Source of the DNA: Ktedonobacterales bacterium
GTDB taxonomy: Bacteria; Chloroflexota; Ktedonobacteria; Ktedonobacterales; JADMIN01
Length of the DNA stretch: 6,327 nucleotides
Assembly: GCA_015478575.1 (NCBI GenBank)
Contig: JADMIN010000161.1
Location: 1-6,327, forward strand
Direction: 5' to 3'
A program made the position numbers and the translations under genes. Positions 5,352-6,327 of the stretch are shown one piece after another; positions within the stretch are counted from its first letter, which is position 1; every line of letters begins with the position of its first letter. The notes below the pieces were generated by a model. It was not told the DNA's origin. It was given only the letters and a program-made list of their open reading frames with translations, and ran no database searches.

Positions 5352-6327
5352 ATGGCGAAACGCTTCAGGTTCTGGTCCATCGTAGTCGGGGCGCTCTTTT
5401 TTGTTCCCGTGCTGTTGGCGGCCTGCGGTCCGTCAACGACCGGCGGGAGCAATAATGGCCCCAAGCAGGGCGGCACTATCACCGACGGCCTCTATGAAGA
5501 GCCGGATAGTCTGCTCCCGTTCCTCACCAATGAGACGTATGCGGTGATGGTTGATCAGGCCCTTTGGGCGCCGCTCTGGTATGGTGACCCATCCGGCCAG
5601 CTCCACGCGGGCATTGCCAAAGAAGTGCCATCCGCGAGCAACGGCGATGTCTCCGCTGATCTGAAGACCTGGACGATCAAGGTCCAATCTGGCCTGAAGT
5701 GGTCGGATGGCTCGCCGCTCACGGCGGATGATGTGGCGTTCAGCCTCAAGACGTACACTGACCCCGCCTTTGGCAACACCTTCGGTCTGCCGACCACCGA
5801 CCCGAAGGATCCGATCGGCGTGGCGAGCGTCACCGAGCCAGATAGCTCGACGGTCGTGCTGACGCTGCGCAACCCCGATGTCGCCATACTCTCGCTGCTC
5901 GCTGATGGCGCCTCCAGCGTCATTCCGAAGTCGGTCTTCGGCAGCCTCGGTGCCGCCAACGTCGCGAAGTCGCCCCAGGCCTTCAAGCCGACGGTGACCA
6001 GCGGCCCCTTCATGATGAGTGAGCGGGTCCAGGGCGACCACATCACCCTCGTTCGCAACCCGAATTACTATCAGGCGGGCAAGCCTTATCTGGATAAGCT
6101 GATCTTCAAGATCATCGCCAACCAGGATACGATCCTCACCGCGTTGCAGAGTGGCACGATTGATACGTCCTGGTTCCTGGACGTGACCAAGTTCAACGCC
6201 TACAAGGCCATCTCGGGCTATACCACCACCACGGACGCCAACCCCGCTGGCTATGAGGTGCTGGTCTTCAACGAATGCACCAAGGTGGGCGTGGCAGGGT
6301 GCGTGCGTACGTCGCTCCTGCAAGATA
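5352..6327 (+). CDS. ABC transporter substrate-binding lipoprotein, peptide/nickel family (SBP_bac_5), 3' end outside window
   Basis: The extracytoplasmic substrate-binding component of an ABC importer of the oligopeptide/dipeptide/nickel class. The N-terminus is a lipoprotein signal: a basic start (MAKRFRFW), a hydrophobic core and the lipobox LLAAC, with C25 as the expected lipidated cysteine. A flexible Ser/Gly/Asn/Pro linker (CGPSTTGGSNNGPKQ) leads into the mature protein. GGTITDGLYEEPDSLLP is the usual first strand and loop of this family. The region LKTWTIKVQSGLKWSDGSPLTADDVAFSL is the hallmark segment that gives the family its signature. Further family features are SGPFMMSERVQGDHITLVRNPNYY and the QDTILTALQSGTIDT segment. 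About 325 codons are present; members usually have 500-600 residues, so roughly the C-terminal 40% is missing. AGGAGG at 9 nt supports the start. Permease and ATPase genes would be expected downstream. The substrate cannot be inferred from this part. Confidence 0.94.
   Translation, partial: MAKRFRFWSIVVGALFFVPVLLAACGPSTTGGSNNGPKQGGTITDGLYEEPDSLLPFLTNETYAVMVDQALWAPLWYGDPSGQLHAGIAKEVPSASNGDVSADLKTWTIKVQSGLKWSDGSPLTADDVAFSLKTYTDPAFGNTFGLPTTDPKDPIGVASVTEPDSSTVVLTLRNPDVAILSLLADGASSVIPKSVFGSLGAANVAKSPQAFKPTVTSGPFMMSERVQGDHITLVRNPNYYQAGKPYLDKLIFKIIANQDTILTALQSGTIDTSWFLDVTKFNAYKAISGYTTTTDANPAGYEVLVFNECTKVGVAGCVRTSLLQD

Noticed and set aside
5433..6323. Minus-strand open frame of 296 codons at the right end
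   Set aside because: It is the antisense shadow of the substrate-binding lipoprotein gene, which has a strong ribosome-binding site, a lipobox and clear family motifs.

Overview
The window is high-GC bacterial DNA with tightly packed genes. It reads like a member of the Chloroflexota, possibly Ktedonobacteria. That guess rests on three things: the substrate-binding lipoprotein at the right end, with its short low-complexity Ser/Gly/Asn linker after the lipobox; the multi-GAF HisKA_2 kinase; and the actinobacterial-type two-domain cystathionine beta-synthase. No rRNA or tRNA is present to test it.

Layout, left to right. (1) 16-2223 (+): a cytoplasmic sensor histidine kinase, with an N-terminal helical region, two GAF domains, a HisKA_2 phosphoacceptor segment and an HATPase_c domain. 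Its frame is open to the left edge, so the true start may lie outside the window. (2) 2245-2724 (-): a small four-helix membrane protein of unknown function, convergent with the kinase across a 21-nt gap. (3) 2725-2940: a divergent promoter region. (4) 2941-4344 (+): cystathionine beta-synthase, a PLP domain plus a CBS pair. (5) 4356-4421: a perfect 12-bp tandem repeat of about 5.5 copies. (6) 4438-4977 (+): a thioredoxin-fold, peroxiredoxin-like protein with a CxxC motif, probably co-transcribed with the synthase. (7) 4978-5351: a 374-nt gap with no convincing gene. It holds a compact set of nested inverted repeats (5181-5272) that can be drawn as a hairpin followed by a three-way junction. 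(8) 5352 to the right edge (+): a peptide/nickel-type ABC transporter substrate-binding lipoprotein, cut by the window end after about 325 codons.

The synthase and the thioredoxin-fold protein make a plausible sulfur/redox pair: transsulfuration supplies cysteine or H2S, and a thiol-active protein follows it. The kinase, membrane protein and transporter lipoprotein look like separate transcription units. I see no mobile element, CRISPR array or clear new defence system. The two least ordinary signals are the 12-bp repeat, every unit of which carries an in-frame GTG ahead of the thioredoxin-fold gene, and the structured leader upstream of the lipoprotein gene.
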